Source: Viscum album (lineage: Eukaryota > Streptophyta > Magnoliopsida > Santalales > Viscaceae). From it: a stretch of DNA of 64,000 bases. A program made the translations under genes and the position numbers. Positions 12,481 through 25,185 of the stretch are shown piece after piece. The notes beneath the pieces are model-generated. The model was not told the origin of the DNA, searched no databases, and worked only from the letters and a program-made list of their open reading frames with translations. Every line of letters starts with the position of its first letter. Within the stretch, counting starts at the first letter, position 1. The stretch lies in contig OY728136.1 in assembly GCA_963277665.1 (NCBI GenBank), forward strand, positions 810,799,123 to 810,863,122. Reading direction: 5' to 3'.

Positions 12481-12960
12481 AAATAACTATGTCAGGTCAT
12501 AAGTGAGTCATGATTTTATGGATTAATTAATTTGATGTGAGTTTAAAGTGATTAAGAAGTGGTTAATCCCTTAATCTATGCTCAAATTACCCACTATTGG
12601 GGAAGGATAAGTGTTCAATAGATATTCATAAAAAAAGGTCTTGGTGTTTCTATCTGTGAAATATGAAACTTTATAGCCTATACCATCCTCCAATTAAGGA
12701 TACATTAGAATAACTACTCAAAATAATTTCTAGAATTGCATGAAATGATATTCACGATGATTATATAGTGACATCATGTCTAAGTGGATACATGTGACAT
12801 ATATATCATAAAATCCTCAATTATATATTCACAACAAAGGAAATTAATAAGAACAAATTGATATTTCAATGATGATCATGTATCTTGATTATGTACTCCA
12901 TTACCATCATGGGAAGGGGAACAATGTGGAATATACTATAAGATGAATGGATCCTACAAT
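12481..12960 (+). pseudogene. Element A gypsy RNase H remnant
   Basis: Readable parts are ILNYIFTTKEINKNK near 12810 (family SLKYIFTQKELN) and DYVLHYHHGKGNNVEY near 12890-12935 (family DYD..I.YHPGKANVVADALSR). The catalytic acidic residues upstream are not clear. It follows RT directly as expected for gypsy pol. Confidence 0.7.
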
Positions 12961-13189
12961 CGTATCCATGGCGAGTATTTCAAGGGATCCAATAGTAATG
13001 GACATGAAAATGATGGATAGTAGAATAATATAATGATTTTTATCCTACATTTCTCAAATAACTATTAAAAATTCAATTTTCAATATGATGAAGAGGGGAC
13101 AAAAAGATATGGAGCTGCTAAAAAAATGATATAAAATATTTTATAGTTAATGTTTTCTAAATATATAGATATAATATTTGGAAGCCAAA

Positions 13190-14480
13190 TATACATCCCA
13201 TTAAAACCAGAACTATGGAAAGAAATTATAGATGGTGAATATAACACATCCTTTTTTATTTATATGTGACCCACTATGTTGTATAGATATCTTAGAAAAA
13301 AGACATTGTTGGGTAACATTAATAGGGCGATTGTAGAATTTGTAGGTGGACTCTTTCTATTACAACAACTCAAGGATAAATGATAGAAGTAAAAAAGGTA
13401 TGCTGTAGTGATTCCCCATACTAGTATAAAAATGGAAAATCATAATAAATTATTTAATTATAGGAATCCCTATGGATCCTATGGGAAATAATATCATCTT
13501 GGTGGTAATCAATCATCATACAATGTTATCACAATTCATTACTATAAATAATGACATATCTTTTGAATAAATTTACAATATATATATATAAATTAGAGAA
13601 GTGGTAATACTTTATGGAGTGTCGCTCTTGGTAATATATGATCGAGATCTGAGGTTTAACCTATGGATTTGGAGAATCCATCACCAAGCATTGCATATAG
13701 AGTTGTGTTTTAGTACTTATTATCACTTTTAGGTGGATGGATAGTCTAAAATAACCACCCAAACAATACATGATATACTAATATATTATTAAATGGATTT
13801 TTAATGATAATTGGTTCAAAAAATTAACCTAGTATATCTCTCCAATAACAAAAGTATCAATTATACCTTTGAAATGACACCACAATAGTCTCTGTATGGG
13901 AAAAGGAATGAGACTTCAACATGTTGTAATGATGTTTGAGGTTATAAGTTTACTAAGAATGATATTTTCTAAGACATGACATAAATGGTTTAAAACTATT
14001 AACATCATATGATATCTATAAAATAAAGATAATAAAGTAATGAATATATTTATTAACTTGATAGAGAGTTTGAGATTAGATGTATGTTTTTTACTTTATA
14101 TATCATTGTGGAGGAAAGTCAGGTTGTTTGGGGATAAGGGAAATATTATTAAAATATACATTGGTTTCTTTGATATCCTTGATAGCATAAAATACATGGC
14201 CCATTAGCTAGAACTCCCAAATAATGTATCTCAAGTACATCATGTATAATATATAACTATATTGAGTAAGTACATACCAAACCCTCAAATTTACTTAATA
14301 TGAAGGTGGTACCATGGGAAAATATCTTCCATTCAAGTATTAGTAAGTGAAGATTTTAGATTTTAGAGACAATGTTATATGAAACAAGACAATTCCCTGG
14401 TAAACGTGCTATGGTGGTACCACATGATTGACGAAGAAACATTGGAACTAGATTATTCAATGAGACATATGTACCCTATT
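13190..14480 (+). pseudogene. Element A gypsy integrase remnant
   Basis: MLYRYLRKKTLLGNINRAI and VEFVGGLFLLQQLK (from 13276) match the integrase finger region KMYRDLR..FWW..MKRDIAEFV..C..CQQVK; the finger cysteines are gone. Further on are LWSVALGNI (family LHGVPVSIVSDRD) and, near 13730-13765, GWIV*NNHPNNT*, a relic of HPQTDGQSERTIQTLED. The C-terminus is hard to follow past about 14480. Confidence 0.65.
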
Positions 14481-14918
14481 CTTTTTTAGTGATTGAAATG
14501 AATATTTCTAGGGAATAATATCAAATGTGGGGATGAATCTATCTAACCAATAATTATTAATTGAAAATATATATTGAATGAATAAATTATTAATAAATTA
14601 ATGTTTTTATTGATACCACATTCACTTATTTGGATATTTTAGATAGTTTTCATATGTAATATGTAAGATTTAATTGAATTTTATTCTAAAAAATTATGGA
14701 TAATATGGAAATTATATGATATCTATTAAGATTACTATATAAATGTTTATGATAATGTCCAATTAACACAAATAAAAGAAGTGATGGCCTCAACTAGTAG
14801 GGCCATACACTATGAATGCCATTTATTAGTGCATTCAAGGGATATGGAATCACTAAGATTTTCCATTAACCAATTCCAAGAAAAGATTTAGAAACTAAAG
14901 CATGAGTGAAACTATTTA
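14481..14918 (+). other. Element A 3' interior before the element B insertion
   Basis: No motif is recognised in this stretch. By position it is the end of integrase and untranslated DNA of element A. It stops where element B's LTR begins. Confidence 0.35.
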
Positions 14919-16788
14919 CGATAACACCCAAGATTTTTGTGAATTTATTTTTCCAAATTGATTTAATTTTTTCATATCTTACAATTCACATAACATTAAT
15001 TTAGATTTATATTATTATATGAAAGCACTATTTTTGGTTTTTATTATACAGAACATCATGTTTTTTTTTCAGAACAAGCAACACATACTTGGTTTCTATT
15101 ACACACAATACATAGTTCCTATGAAACAAAACGTTATTATTATAACTATTTAAATGGGACAGTTATACCTTAACCATGAAACTAATTCATATTATTATTA
15201 ATAAGAAAAATTCAAAAATGATTTATAATGGCCTTATATAAATAAAACATATTGATATTGAGAAACATAATAATATTTGGAAATTTCATAATATGTTGAG
15301 AAATACTATAATCTTAAAAGAACATATTTTTATATCCTTTAGTGAATAGTAATAAAAATAATTTTAGACAATTTTTCAAAGTTAAATTGTTAAAATAAAA
15401 ATAATTTTTAATTTATTACATGAAAATTAACTTAAGTTGAATTTTTATTATTTTTCTGATAAGTTTAATTTTTTTGATGAATAATAAAAAAATACTACAT
15501 TGTAGTAAAAAATTGCCTTTCATTTAAAAAATTAGTATGATTTAAATTCATTTTTAATGTCACAATATATCGGTAATTAATATATTGATCAAATTTAGGT
15601 CTTTGGAAACATTTTTAAAATGAAATTAGATAAAAGAAATTGATCTTTTGAACATCTCTATTACTCACCTTCTTGTCACATCTACAAGGTCTGTGTTAAG
15701 CTTAATTTAGTCACTTATATGAATTGAATTTGAAAAAAAAACATACATGGATGCAATCAATACAATTTTTTTTTCATATAGGTTCAACATATTATTTATG
15801 TGAATAGTAACATTAGTATTTTTTTTAACACAGTTAAGCGTATGATAGGTAATTAAAGGTAAAAATAATATTAAAATATTATAAAATTATAGTAATCATT
15901 GTCTTAATTTCATTGGATATGTGGGATTCTACTTAAATAATCCATATTCTGAAGTTATAAACATTTTCTGTCCCTTGGGTAAGAATATTATAGTTTTGAT
16001 ATTTTATTAAAAGATAAGTTAAAAACATCATACTCATAATTTTAATATGTATATCAATTTTACTATAGGTTTATATAGAAGATAATTTTGACTAAAAATA
16101 TTCATTTGAAAAATAATAACATTATATAAATCATGATAATTTATTTTTAATTTTTCACGAGCAAATTATTTATTTATGGTCTTGTATAATGATGATGCAG
16201 TAATTGTTTAATTAATAGAAATATGAAACTAATGATATTAAAAATATTAAAATAAATACTATTTTTTATAATTAATTAAATACCCTAATTTTTTAGATAT
16301 ATTTGACATATATTTGAGATATTAGATGTAATGGTTCTAAGTTATCAGGTTAATATGATAATTTATAACAGGAAAATAATGAATAGTATCAAAATTGAGG
16401 TAAATGATACTTTTTAATAAATAATATTTTATTGAATGATATAAAAATCCCAAAAATATAGAATTTGATAAAATAACTATAATAAGATTAAAGTTTTTAT
16501 AAATTATCCATTTGGGGTTATTTGGGAATTTTATAGTAACTATACTAACCATAAAGAGTAAAAATCAAATTTGTTATTGTAAGAGTTAATGGTTTTAACT
16601 AAGGGTTAAAGCCAAAAGACATGGTTAATATTGATAACTACACATGTCTTAAAATAATTGGTTGACTTTATTTTAACCCATAATTATATTATCTTCTATA
16701 TAAGTCACCTAGGATCTATTTAAAATCGAAACTGAATTTATATTAATTTAATAATTTCTGAATTTCTGAAAGTGCCCCTCACCTAAAT

Positions 16789-16796
16789 TATAAAAG
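16789..16796 (+). promoter_or_regulatory. TATA box of element B 5' LTR
   Basis: TATAAAAG occurs in CCCCTCACCTAAATTATAAAAGGG and is followed by a C-rich, start-like stretch. The 3' LTR has TTTAAAAG in the same setting, CCCCTCACATTAATTTTAAAAGGG. Confidence 0.55.
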
Positions 16797-17089
16797 GGAA
16801 CCTCTTCCCCCACTTATTTACATCACATTGACCTTTAATTATCAAAAATACCCTAATCCTTTACCTTAGAAACATACATAATAACATTATATAGGTGTTG
16901 GTCTTCTCAAAATACACACTTTAGTGTCCCTAAGAGGGGATTTAGAGGGAGATCATCGAAGAAGAGGTAATATCATTAACGAATCATTCTAAATTATTTC
17001 TTATTCTACTTAATCTTCATGTGTTTATTCAATTATTATATAATAATTATAGTATAAAATATATTTTTATATGTTATTGTGATTATGGA

Positions 17090-17560
17090 ACAACCATATT
17101 CCATATTTTATTCATTCTATGACAAATTAAAGTACCATGTGTGCGTAAGTACGTCTTACCATCTCCACACCGTGGTGTAATCTGTTTTTCGTTACTAATT
17201 TATTTGTATGGGTATAATACAATATATAATGGATTTAAATAATTAATATTAATATATATTGATTTTTTTAAATAATGTTCCATCAAAGTTTCACCCTTTT
17301 ACAATTATGTGAATAATAATGTTTGTGTATACGTATGGCCTTCCGTCAGCAGGACATGATGATATTAATCTTCCAAGTTAACCATTTCAAGATTGATTAT
17401 CAAAATGTATATAAATAATAAATTTGAAAAATATTACATAATAATTATACCATAATTATATATATATATATATATTTCATTTACATTTATCACTTCCGTA
17501 CATTAAGAAAATGGAAACAACGTTCATGCGTACATACGACTTACCGTCTCCATTAATGAT
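17090..17560 (+). repeat. Three ~190-bp subrepeats with a TACGTA core (5' LTR of B)
   Basis: Cores occur at about 17139 (TGTGCGTAAGTACGTCTTACC), 17326 (TGTATACGTATGGCCTTCCG) and 17525 (CATGCGTACATACGACTTACC), spaced about 187 and 199 bp. Each has a GTMCGTA/TACGTAYG palindromic centre followed by a CTTACCGTCTCC-like tail. They keep CpG sites in a region where CpG is otherwise rare. Confidence 0.6.
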
Positions 17561-18997
17561 GTCTTCCATTTCATACTTGTATATTTTATATATATTTATA
17601 TAATAAATATATATCATATATAACTCATTTTTTACATTCTTTATTTTATTAAATCATGATCTAAGTAATATTATCAAGAATAAAAAGTCAAAACACGTAC
17701 GATAAACTAAGTGGTTATTACATGAAATGTTTCTTGAACAAGGAGTTATTAATAAACGAGTAATTTAATGTCATAAATGAACGATATATGATATCAAAAA
17801 AAATTATTATGATAATTTGATAAGTTAATAATATGTTTAAAACCACCATAAAAGAGTTATATACACATATAGAGGGAATCAGACCTAAAGTAATGGAATT
17901 TTTCCTCACCTTTACTTATATGACACAGAAACCTCATACACTAATTGTTTGTTCAACATGATTTATATAATACCAATGAATGTATTTTAGGATTATTATC
18001 CATAATATTATTCTACTTTTATAATGATAAATTTTTTTTATTTCATCAGGCATATAATTGTATTGTTTATAATGTTGTATGGGTTAATCTCTTAATCTAT
18101 TTTTTTATTTGGGAATAATTATACATAAGTATCTACTAGGGAATATTTATATTCCATGTCCATGTTTCATAAAACTATATTGAAAAATGTTTTTACTATT
18201 ATTATACAATTTAAAAAAAACATTTTATACCCACATAAGAATATTTATTAAACACTTTGTAAGGACTATATTTTCTTGTTCCTAACGAGGTACTTTTTTG
18301 AAATTTTCAGAAAAAGTAGGAGAACAATGTTCATTTAAATTATAAAGAATGAGTAGATATTTATGCTTTCATAAAACCTTATTTCCTTGAATCTACCCTT
18401 ATATTCTTATAAAGGGATTTTTTAAATAAAATGTTTTCTTTTAAAATTGAATGGCTTTTTAAGAAATGAAAACATTTTCAAAAAAGGATATTTTCGTCAA
18501 GAACTATTTGTAAATTATATTTTCATTATTTCTTTTCATGTTCACAAATTAGTTCTATAGAAAAGGGTTATGAAAATGCTTTATATTTTAAAACGTGATT
18601 TTTAATTAAAATGCATGTTTCATTTGAGCATTTAAAATCCTTCCCCATTAATAATGACATAAATTATTATAGTCTAAAAATATTATTCATGGCATTTCTA
18701 TGAATGGTTTATGTTTTTATGGAATGATGTTTAAGAAACCCACTTCTTTTCATGGGTTATGTTTTTAAAGAAATGATTATAAATCACGTATATTTTCCAC
18801 ATGTTGTGATGTGATAATATGTTTATAACACCCTTTCCATTAAATTGGATTTGATATAACTATTTATAATCTTCTGGCAGATGTATGTATGGTTTCATTA
18901 TGAGATGGGTGGACCTATATCTCCCTCAAATGAATTAGGTAATGATGGATTTTTCATTATATAGAAATGAAGGACCATGTCCTATAAGATTGTATTT

Positions 18998-19110
18998 GGA
19001 GTGAAACATGACTTGAAATGATGGTTATGAGAGTGAACAATGACAACTAAGTTGGTAATAGGAGTGAACAATGACTACCATGATGGAATGGGAAGTGAAC
19101 TAATTCTATC
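18998..19110 (+). repeat. 31-bp minisatellite in element B 5' LTR
   Basis: Units start GAGTGAAC/GAGTGAAA at 18999, 19031, 19062 and 19093. Each reads roughly GAGTGAACAATGACTACCA followed by a GATGGTTATGG-like part. The 3' LTR has the same array with at least four units. Confidence 0.65.
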
Positions 19111-19636
19111 AAGAGTACCTTCATTGTGATCCCTCGAATACAATAGAAATAGTTTTTATATTCTTATGTTTCTTCAATAGATCCTTGTTTTATTCCTATG
19201 TTATGAATCCATGGATCATGTTCATAATTTCTTTATGATTCAAGTATGATAAAAAACCAATATTTATACCATGATTCATATTTATGATCTTTGATATGAA
19301 GGGTATGATCATCTATTTTCACGATCATGTTCTCACACATGTATCCTTATGAATATGTTTACATGTATCCATTGTTTACCCTTGTTAATAATTTCATATC
19401 AGCCTGTTTCATTTTTTTATTTTTCCCATGTAATAATGAAAGGGTATAGTTAGGGATATAAAAGGTGAAGGTCAATATTAGAGATGTTGAATATCTTTCA
19501 CCAAATTAGAATAATGTGTATGATGTTTCCAAAGGCACTAAAATAATATGTTATTTTGGTGTTTATTTGTGTAATGTATTAAGAATTGTGAAAAAGTGAT
19601 GTAATGTCAATGTATAAAAAGTGAGGGTCATTATTT

Positions 19637-19649
19637 TTGGTATCAATGA
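19637..19649 (+). other. Element B primer-binding site (tRNA-iMet type)
   Basis: TTGGTATCAATGA directly follows the LTR, and its first nine bases match TTGGTATCAGAGC exactly. An ATGG further on also fits the tRNA complement. A second similar string, TTGGTATAGATG at 19859, lies in the shared leader and is less likely to be the primer site. Confidence 0.6.
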
Positions 19650-20187
19650 AATGGGTTATTCAAAATTTGGAAATTAGGATAAGAAATTTATTTGAGATCC
19701 CTAGAGAAATTTATAATTATATATACAGGTATGTATCTAAGTATAAGTATAAGGATGAGTTAATGTTTAGGAAAATATCTTTAAATTTTATTAAAGGAGA
19801 GATTAAGTGGTTTCCAAGAATTATATTCATGAATGGATATTAAAAATGAATGTGTCATTGGTATAGATGTACCTCGGGGTAATAACTCTGACAAGGTGCA
19901 TTGGGCCTAACTTGATCATAACTAAGTAAACTATAATGGGCCCTACAACACACCTAGTTAGACACTCCAATGGGATATGATTTCAAAATTCATAAACTCT
20001 TAACAAACCATTATGATGGTTTTAAATTGATGATGGCTATGAATAACCTAGGATGAGGTGTCATATATCAAGGAAGGTGTTATAAGTTATACATCCTATA
20101 AGTGGATTTTCATGATTATGTGATTCCTAATTATAATAACTATTAATTACATTCGGATTTTGGTTTTAGTAAATGTATGGAATCTAA
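19650..20187 (+). other. Element B leader
   Basis: Untranslated DNA between primer site and gag. The part 19861-20020 recurs in element A (10887-10970) and, as GATGTACCTTGGAGTAAGAA then CCAAGCCTAAC, in element E (56379-56430). An open stretch of 68 codons at 19637-19843 has no gag wording and is a chance frame. Confidence 0.5.
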
Positions 20188-21185
20188 ATGAAACAATATA
20201 ATGGTAATTGTGATGGAACATTCAACAACTATCCTTTTACGAAAATAAATGATATGGGATTCAAAACACAAAATTTAGTTACTATGCTCACCCAGATTTC
20301 TCAAGATATGAATCATGCTGGAATTCCAAATAAGAAATGGATGGAACAAAATTATATTGAGTCCTTCATCAGGAAACATCCACCTTCTTTCAGTGGGTCT
20401 TCTCATCCTCTTATTTCTGAAAAATGGACCAGTACCACTGAAAATATATTCTCTGTTCTTCAGTGTTCGGAACATCATAAATTCATTATTATTTTTATTG
20501 GTTAGAAGGTGAAGTGGTCCAGTGGTAGTCTCTAATCAAGAATATGAGGTGAAATAATGAAATTGAATCCATAGATTTTATTGAGTTCATGAACTTTTTA
20601 TTCAAAATGAACATTCCTCATATTCTGTATAAGAAAATGAAGAAGGATTTTGTTCAAGATAAGTCAAAGGGGTGATGAATCATGGTACCTATGAATCTAA
20701 TTTGACAAGACATATGAGGTATAATTTTGGAATTATATTCCAACTTGAAATTAAAGTTGATAGGTTCTTTAGGGGATTAATGTCATGTCTCAGAAGGGTG
20801 TTATACATAAGAGAATTTGGTAGCTACGAATAGATAGAATGATGTGAAATCAAGGTTAAAATGGAGGTTGTATTCACATACTGATCTCATGGTTTTGACA
20901 AGAAGAGGAAGATTGAGTTTAAAGGATAATCTAAAAACTCTGAAGATAAAAAGTGGAGATTTACATTATTCTCAATGTGAGGTAAGAATCATGGAGATAA
21001 TTTTAATAGGGGGTCTAATAAAAGTTTTTTGAGAAGAAAGGATGTTCATCAAGCCTTTTAGTGCTAAAGTGATGGGAAGAAGTTATCTAACAATTAGAAT
21101 GAAGATAAAGCTGCATAGAATGAATCCCACCCACATCAATGCTACATGTGTAAGGAGAATGGGAATTATGAAAACTAGTGCCCTA
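20188..21185 (+). pseudogene. gag: Element B Ty3/gypsy gag remnant
   Basis: A 105-codon open piece (20188-20505) carries FIRKHPPSFSGSSHPL and ENIFSVLQCSEHHKF, the capsid opening typical of Tekay/Reina-type gag (F.R..PP.FSGS.DP....WL..IE.IF..LQC.D..KV). After a frame change, KVDRFFRGLMSCLRRVLY (near 20752) matches KVRRFVRGL...IR..L. A lysine-rich tract (DKKRKIEFKG) follows. A zinc knuckle ends it at 21140-21181: CYMC....N..*C with the usual CX2CX4HX4C spacing, but the His is now Asn and there is an in-frame stop. This is the best-preserved coding piece of the window, still not functional. Confidence 0.8.
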
Positions 21186-22531
21186 ATTAATGGGATATAG
21201 ATGATGATCGTTATCAACATCCTCTTAAGGATAAAGGGAAAGGAAGCTCTCATGTGATCATTATTAGTGGTATGAAGTATGAAAATGTGGTTGTGGAATG
21301 ATATAGTGTTTATGTATTAGAATTCAAGAATAATGTTATAGAAGTAATTTTATGGTATTATAAAAAAATAAATCATATATTTATTGGTCTATTGTAGTTT
21401 TTAATTATGGATTTAAGAGCATATGTTGAAGGGAACTAATAACAATGAAAAGTAATTGAGGCAATCCACAAATATTTTTGGAAAACACATTATTAATGGA
21501 AGTATAACCCTTAATATGATAATGATATTGAGATAATGATATTTGGATAAAGATATTTTAGATATGAATAAGTAAATTGAATGATACCAGTTACCTTGGA
21601 ATTGAATAAAGATTTTTTGAAATGTGGGTTTTTCTATCATTGATGAATATTACAACTTTTTGGACATAATAATACCCATGAATTTTTGAAATAAGTATGT
21701 TTGGTAAAGTAGGTTATTACTTTGTTTCCATGGAATACATGATAAAGGTATTCACATGATTGTAATGTGACAACCAAGAGATACCTTATGATAAATGGGT
21801 GATAAGTGTTATGCTGATTCAGTATACTTTTTTCTAAAGTTATAGATTTTTTTTTTGTTTGGATTATAGGATCTGCATTTATGGAAAGTTTCTAATAAAG
21901 TTCAGATACGTTTTTGAGATTAAATTATTATCTCACCATAGGTGGATTTATGCATATTTGATAACTTCTAATGACCTTTCGGATGTGATAAAGAAAGATA
22001 TAATGACCACTCATTCTATTATTGAATATCATGATTTTCTAATTATTTAGTAGAGTTAAATTCAACTTCATTTCATGGAATAAGAGATGAAGTGGAAATT
22101 GATCAATGCATGAAAAATTTTCTAATTTTTTTTTAAATCAAGAAAATATGCCTTCCCATGAAATTTCTTTAACATTAGAAAAGATACCATGATATAAAAA
22201 GGTTTTCCTATTATCAGTATTATGATGATATCAATGAACCATTCATGTTTCTTTAGTTTATAATTTTGTGATTGTTAACTTTCCCTCAGTCATAAATGTT
22301 CTTATTATCGATTATCTACATCAATATTTATTATTATTTAAACTTTTAATCCATGCCCAGATCCTCACCTATCTTCTCAAACGTAGAGAACTAGTTATGA
22401 TTTACATTGGGTACCTATTATTTTTCTACTTTTCCTTTTTAAAAAGAAGTTTTGAATTCATTATTATGATGTTGGTTTAATTGAATGAATATTTCATCTA
22501 TTTATCCTTTGATAACCCAGAATAATTTGAA
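21186..22531 (+). other. Element B interior after gag, no pol recognised
   Basis: Just after the knuckle is a KGSSHVIIISGMKYENVVVEW stretch that could be the entry to a protease. I found no DSG triad, FVDD/YIDD box or HPQTDGQ motif on either strand. At 1.35 kb it is too short for a gypsy pol, so pol is either absent by design or deleted. Confidence 0.5.
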
Positions 22532-22560
22532 GGGAGTAATTCATTTTAATGGATGTAGAA
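22532..22560 (+). other. Element B polypurine tract region
   Basis: GGGAGTAATTCATTTTAATGGATGTAGAA runs into TATAACACCCC of the 3' LTR. The purine tract is partly decayed. Confidence 0.4.
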
Positions 22561-24402
22561 TATAACACCCCTGATATTTTGTGATTTTTTTCAATTAATT
22601 TAATATTTTTGATATTTTACACATCACATAATGATAAATATAGATTTCTATTATCATATAAAAGAAATATATTTGGATTATTTTGTACTCAACACCAACT
22701 TCAGTTTTTTTACATGAAACACAGTCTTGGATTGAATTACCCACAACACTGTGTTTCTATGAAATAATACATTACCCTTATAATTATTCATGTGAGATAG
22801 TTATAAACTATATATTAAACATAGTAAAATAAATAGTAATAAATACTTTTAACATGTTATCCATAATGATTTTATGTAAATGTAACATATTGATAATGAT
22901 ATAAATAATGATTTATGGTAGACTCATTATATGTTTAGAAATAACATTATCTTAAATGAATAGTTTTTATTTTCCCTTTGTGAATAGTAATAAAATTAAA
23001 TTTAGAAACTATTATACATTAAAATAGGTAAAATAAAAATTATTTTTAATTTGAAATTTCAAAACTAACTTTGGGTGAATTTTTAGTGTTTTTCTAAGAA
23101 GTTTCATTCTTCTTGATGAATAGTGGAAAATAATGCATTATAGTAAAAAACTTCCTTTTTGTTTAAATAATTATTATTATTTAAATTTATTTTAAAGTCA
23201 CAATAAAAAAATAATGAATATATTAATCCAATGGAGGTATTTTGAATAATTGTTATAATAAAAACAGATATAAAAACTTATTTAACTTATTGAACGTCTC
23301 TATTACGCTCCTTCTTACCACATATATAGGATTACTGTTAAACTTTATTTAGTAACTTCTATGAATGGAATTTGGAAAAATGGAAATAAATGGTTTTAAT
23401 TAGTAAGAAATATTTTATCTAAAAGGAGAAATATATATTTTTGTATAATATTAACATTAATATTTTTATTTACCACGATTATGGGTAAACAAGACAATTA
23501 AAGGTAAAAATAATATTATAATATTATAAAATTATCCTAAAACATGACCTAATTTCATTGAATAAGTGGGATTAGACTATAATAAAACATAGTTTTAAAT
23601 TATTACCTGTTTAGGATACTTGGGTATGAATATGAATTTTTTTAAATTCTATTGAAAGATACGTTAAAAATGCCATACTCATAATTTTAATAAGTAAATA
23701 AATTTTAATATTGGGTTATACATAAGATAAAGTTGACTATAAATATTCATTAGAAAGATAATAAATTTATATTCATTATTACATTTTTTTTATATAATTA
23801 TTGAATAAATACTTTAATTAAAGGCTTGTAAAATTTTGATGGAGTATTCTTTAATTAATAGAAATACCAAATTAATGATATTTTAAATCTTAAAATATAT
23901 ATAATTTAACATAATTAATAAAATACACTAAATATGTATATAAATTTACATATTAGTGATATATTAGAAGTTTTTTTGATGTTATCATGTTAATAGGATA
24001 ATTTATATAGGAAAAATTATGAATAGTATCAAAATTGACATAAATATAATTTTAATAAATGATATAAAATTCATAAAAATCTAGAATTAATATAACTAAC
24101 TAGAATATAGTAAAAAAGTTTTTCAATGATCTTTTTGGGCTTTTTTAATTTTATTTTAATAATATTAATCATAAAGAGTAAAAATCAAATTTGCCATGGT
24201 AAAAGTTACAGGATCTAACTAAGGGTTAAATCCAAAAGATAAGTTTAATATTGTGACCTAAATATGTATAAAAATAATTTTTCAGATTATTTAGATCCAT
24301 AAACATCTTATTTTAAAAACAACTTTGGAGCTATATTAAATATAAAAAAAATTAAAAAAATTTAATATTTTTTGAGTTTCCAAAAGCACCCCTCACATTA
24401 AT

Positions 24403-24410
24403 TTTAAAAG
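24403..24410 (+). promoter_or_regulatory. Decayed TATA box of element B 3' LTR
   Basis: TTTAAAAG stands where the 5' LTR has TATAAAAG, after the shared CCCCTCAC string and before a shared CTCCCTCACTTATT string. Confidence 0.4.
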
Positions 24411-24699
24411 GGTGTCTTCTCCCTCACTTATTCACATCAAACTGATCCTCCATGATCTAATATACCATGAAAATTTATTTTATTGACATATCTAGTAACA
24501 TTATAGAGGTTTTTTTCTTCTCAAAATACAGATTCTAGAGTCCTTAAGTGATGATCTAGAGGGAGATCGTCGAAGAGGAGGTAATCTCCTTACCAACTCT
24601 TTCAAAAAATTTCTTCTTATACTTTGTCTTCAAGTGTTGATTATATTGTAATGTAATAAAAAATATCACCTATATTATGATATGTAATTTTGAAAATGT

Positions 24700-25185
24700 A
24701 ACAAACATATTCCACCTTTTATTCATCCTACTAAAAACGAAACTACCCTATGTGCGTACGTATAGCTTACCGTCTCCACGTCGTGGTGTAATTTGATTTT
24801 TATCACTACATTATTTGGACTGGTATAATGAGGGATATAATGGATATAAATAATATATATTAAATTAAATGTATTATCTTTATCTAATTTACCATTTAAA
24901 TCTTCACCCTTTTTCTATTAAAGAAATTATATCATCGGTCATGCGTACGTATGACCAACCGTCTCCTCAATGGGATTAGATTCCACATCAACATTTACCA
25001 TTTCTAGAATGATTATAAAAATGTATACAATGAATTAATATAAAATATATGTCATAATAATGATATTGTAAAAAATATTTATATATTTATATATGTCATT
25101 CAATTTCTTCCAATAAGTACGATAGGAAAATGGAAACAATATTCATACATACGTATGACTTACTCTTTCCAAGAACAGTGTATTT
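24700..25185 (+). repeat. Three ~190-bp TACGTA-core subrepeats (3' LTR of B)
   Basis: Cores at about 24751 (TGTGCGTACGTATAGCTTACC), 24939 (CATGCGTACGTATGACCAACC) and 25146 (CATACATACGTATGACTTACT) match the three in the 5' LTR unit by unit. The array therefore predates the insertion of this copy. Confidence 0.6.

Larger units (their letters stand above)
14919..19635 (+). repeat. Element B 5' LTR
   Basis: It begins near CGATAACACCCAAGATTTTTGTG; the sister LTR reads TATAACACCCCTGATATTTTGTG, and the ancestral start was probably TGTAACACCC. It is collinear with 22561-27279: TACTACATT/TGCATTATAG-type strings at 15490/23120, a TATA box at 16789/24403, three TACGTA-type repeats at 17140-17550/24750-25170, and a 31-bp minisatellite at 18999/26619. 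It ends just before the primer site at 19637. Confidence 0.85.

Noticed and set aside
19859..19872. TTGGTATAGATGTA as the primer site of element B
   Set aside because: It resembles the primer site but lies 220 bp past the LTR end, in a leader block also found in element E downstream of E's own, better primer site.
20275..20478. Minus-strand frame of 67 codons
   Set aside because: Shadow of element B gag on the opposite strand.
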